A stretch of 6,240 nucleotides of DNA from Lachnospiraceae bacterium (GTDB lineage: Bacteria; Bacillota_A; Clostridia; Lachnospirales; Lachnospiraceae). The notes below the pieces were generated by a model. The model saw nothing but the letters and a program-made list of their open reading frames with translations, ran no database searches and had not been told where the DNA came from. Position numbers and translations under genes: made by a program. Every line of letters begins with the position of its first letter. Position 1 is the stretch's first letter. Location of the stretch: positions 1 through 6,240 of the forward strand of contig JAFZKM010000093.1 of NCBI GenBank assembly GCA_017553665.1, in the 5' to 3' direction. Shown in pieces: positions 5,527 through 6,240 of this stretch.

Positions 5527-5952
5527 TCAGACTGAGAATATCTTTGCGATGCAGACGATAATATTTGTGAGTATCAGCACATGCAGCACTATATGATACA
5601 GATCAGGCACAAGTCTCGTTTCACTCATGGGGAAAATGCGGACGGTATCCTTGAAACAATCATTATAGCCCCTGAGCTTAGCTTCCGAGGCCCCGAAGAT
5701 CGTATAGTACCAATGGCAGAAGAACTGGACAACGAACCACAGGATGAGTATACCGAGAAGGATCCAGACGCCGAAGCTTACCATATGAAAGGCAGCGATC
5801 CCGGCACTGTACAGGCAGAGCACAATGAATTCCGCGCTTTTTATGCCTTCTCCATCGACCAGAGCCAGTTTTCCAAATCTATATGTGACCACCGCGCCCA
5901 AGAACCAGATCCACAGCAGCGCCTGAATAAGAAAAACGATTGAAATTGCCAT
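5527..5952 (-). CDS. Small four-helix membrane protein of unknown function
   Basis: A 141-residue protein that I cannot assign to a named family. Four hydrophobic segments are visible, near residues 3-22, 41-58, 60-79 and 119-138. Between the third and fourth lies a polar loop (about 80-118) with HWYYTIFGASEAKLRGYN and FPMSETRLVPDLYH. This loop is rich in aromatic and charged residues and is the part most likely to carry function. No catalytic motif, signal peptide or transporter signature is apparent. The start at 5952 is chosen because a GGGAGGGG tract lies about 5 nt upstream on the minus strand; the in-frame ATG at 5970 would place this tract inside the gene. It is transcribed alone, convergent with the lipoprotein gene and divergent from the secreted protein gene. 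That it is a real gene is supported by a good promoter, ribosome binding site and membrane-protein composition. Confidence 0.78.
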   Translation of the reverse strand: MAISIVFLIQALLWIWFLGAVVTYRFGKLALVDGEGIKSAEFIVLCLYSAGIAAFHMVSFGVWILLGILILWFVVQFFCHWYYTIFGASEAKLRGYNDCFKDTVRIFPMSETRLVPDLYHIVLHVLILTNIIVCIAKIFSV

Positions 5953-5981
5953 CACGTCCCCTCCCTTCATTTCCTGTACAA

Positions 5982-6010
5982 ATTATAACAGTGTAATCGC
6001 GTGTATCCAA
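5982..6010 (-). promoter_or_regulatory. Sigma-A promoter for the minus-strand membrane protein gene
   Basis: On the minus strand TTGGAT (6010-6005) is followed after exactly 17 nt by a perfect TATAAT (5987-5982). The start codon is about 30 nt downstream with a strong ribosome binding site in between. Only the first three -35 bases match consensus, but spacing and -10 are ideal. Confidence 0.75.
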
Positions 6011-6024
6011 GCATTTTTGAAAAA

Positions 6025-6064
6025 GGATAATATTTGACATATTGAGGATAATATCGGACATATT
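6025..6064 (+). repeat. Two-copy 21-bp tandem direct repeat, operator-like
   Basis: GGATAATATTTGACATATT (6025-6043) is repeated as GGATAATATCGGACATATT (6046-6064) with two mismatches in 19 bases and a 21-bp period, which is two helix turns. Each copy also contains a small inverted repeat, AATAT-N5-ATATT. It lies between the divergent promoters, upstream of a secreted protein gene, and is best read as a pair of binding sites for a dimeric regulator. The first copy contains TTGACA, which could be a -35 box. Confidence 0.65.
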
Positions 6065-6070
6065 TATTTT
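6042..6070 (+). promoter_or_regulatory. Candidate promoter region for the secreted protein gene
   Basis: No ideal promoter is visible. Options are TTGAGG (6042-6047) with TATTTT (6065-6070) at 17 nt, TTGACA (6034-6039) with CATATT (6059-6064) at 19 nt, or an extended -10 TGC-TACAGT (6081-6089) without a -35. The last would place the 21-bp repeats where an activator usually binds. All are weak calls. Confidence 0.25.
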
Positions 6071-6074
6071 CTCC

Positions 6075-6111
6075 GGAACATGCTACAGTAAACTCATAAC
6101 AATTATGTTCC
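6075..6111 (+). repeat. Inverted repeat in the leader of the secreted protein gene
   Basis: GGAACAT (6075-6081) and ATGTTCC (6105-6111) are perfect inverted arms 23 nt apart. The right arm ends right before the AAGGAGG ribosome binding site (6112-6118). If transcribed it could form a leader hairpin that protects the 5' end or affects translation. Confidence 0.35.
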
Positions 6112-6124
6112 AAGGAGGATAGCT

Positions 6125-6240
6125 ATGAAGGTATTTAAGAGACTTACGGTACTGGCACTCGTGCTGGTAATGGTCGCAGGCCTGTTCCCTGCGCGTAGTA
6201 CGCAGGCGGCCGCGAAGCCTGCTAAGGCGAAGGTCACCGC
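6125..6240 (+). CDS. Secreted protein, N-terminal part only
   Basis: An ATG at 6125 with a near-perfect AGGAGG (6113-6118) 6 nt upstream starts a frame that runs off the right edge after 38 full codons. The first residues, MKVFKRLTVLALVLVMVAG, form a classical Sec signal peptide with a basic start and a long hydrophobic core. Cleavage is likely near the STQAAA stretch (about residues 25-30). No lipobox Cys is present, so the protein is secreted or held to the wall by its missing C-terminal part. The mature start is rich in Ala and Lys (KPAKAKVT), as often seen in clostridial surface proteins with Ig-like or fibronectin-like domains. That is only a hint, and function cannot be told from this part. 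The strong ribosome binding site suggests high expression. Confidence 0.8.
   Translation, partial: MKVFKRLTVLALVLVMVAGLFPARSTQAAAKPAKAKVT

Noticed and set aside
5581..5943. 120-codon plus-strand frame opposite the membrane protein
   Set aside because: The minus strand has the promoter, ribosome binding site and hydrophobic helices expected of a real gene; the plus frame has none.

Overview
The window looks like chromosomal DNA from a Gram-positive anaerobe of the Clostridia, most likely Lachnospiraceae-like. This is an inference from several things together: strong AGGAGG-type ribosome binding sites, a TTG start codon, lipoproteins with Cys lipoboxes, intrinsic terminators, a BspA-like surface lipoprotein, and a molybdopterin-binding protein with the Cys-rich tail I associate with clostridial genomes. 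No rRNA, tRNA, insertion sequence, phage gene or CRISPR array is visible.

Layout. (1) 1-572: the C-terminal end of a type B carboxylesterase, closed by a clear intrinsic terminator. (2) 607-750: an AT-rich leader with a candidate promoter, a bulged palindrome and a repeated 11-mer. (3) 751-4415: a compact four-gene operon, modA-modB-modC plus a MoeA/MoaB-like molybdopterin-binding protein. ModA captures molybdate (or possibly tungstate) outside the cell, ModB forms the channel and ModC hydrolyses ATP. The last protein probably acts in inserting the metal into molybdopterin, so the operon links metal uptake to cofactor maturation. The 84 bp between modB and modC hold two tiny candidate ORFs, one of which ends inside the start of modC. 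(4) 4416-4560: a run of four hairpins with no convincing gene. (5) 4660-5421: a lipoprotein with BspA-like repeat fragments, followed by a probably bidirectional terminator. (6) 5527-5952, minus strand: a small four-helix membrane protein of unknown function with a good sigma-A promoter. (7) 5988-6124: a divergent intergenic region with a 21-bp tandem direct repeat and a hairpin next to a strong ribosome binding site. (8) 6125-6240: the start of a secreted protein cut by the window edge.

The mod operon is conventional in content. I do not see a clearly new multi-gene system. The parts least explained by known features are the hairpin cluster behind the operon, the micro-ORFs between modB and modC, the Cys-rich tail of the MoeA-like protein, the unusual C-terminal domain of ModC, and the 21-bp tandem operator-like repeat.
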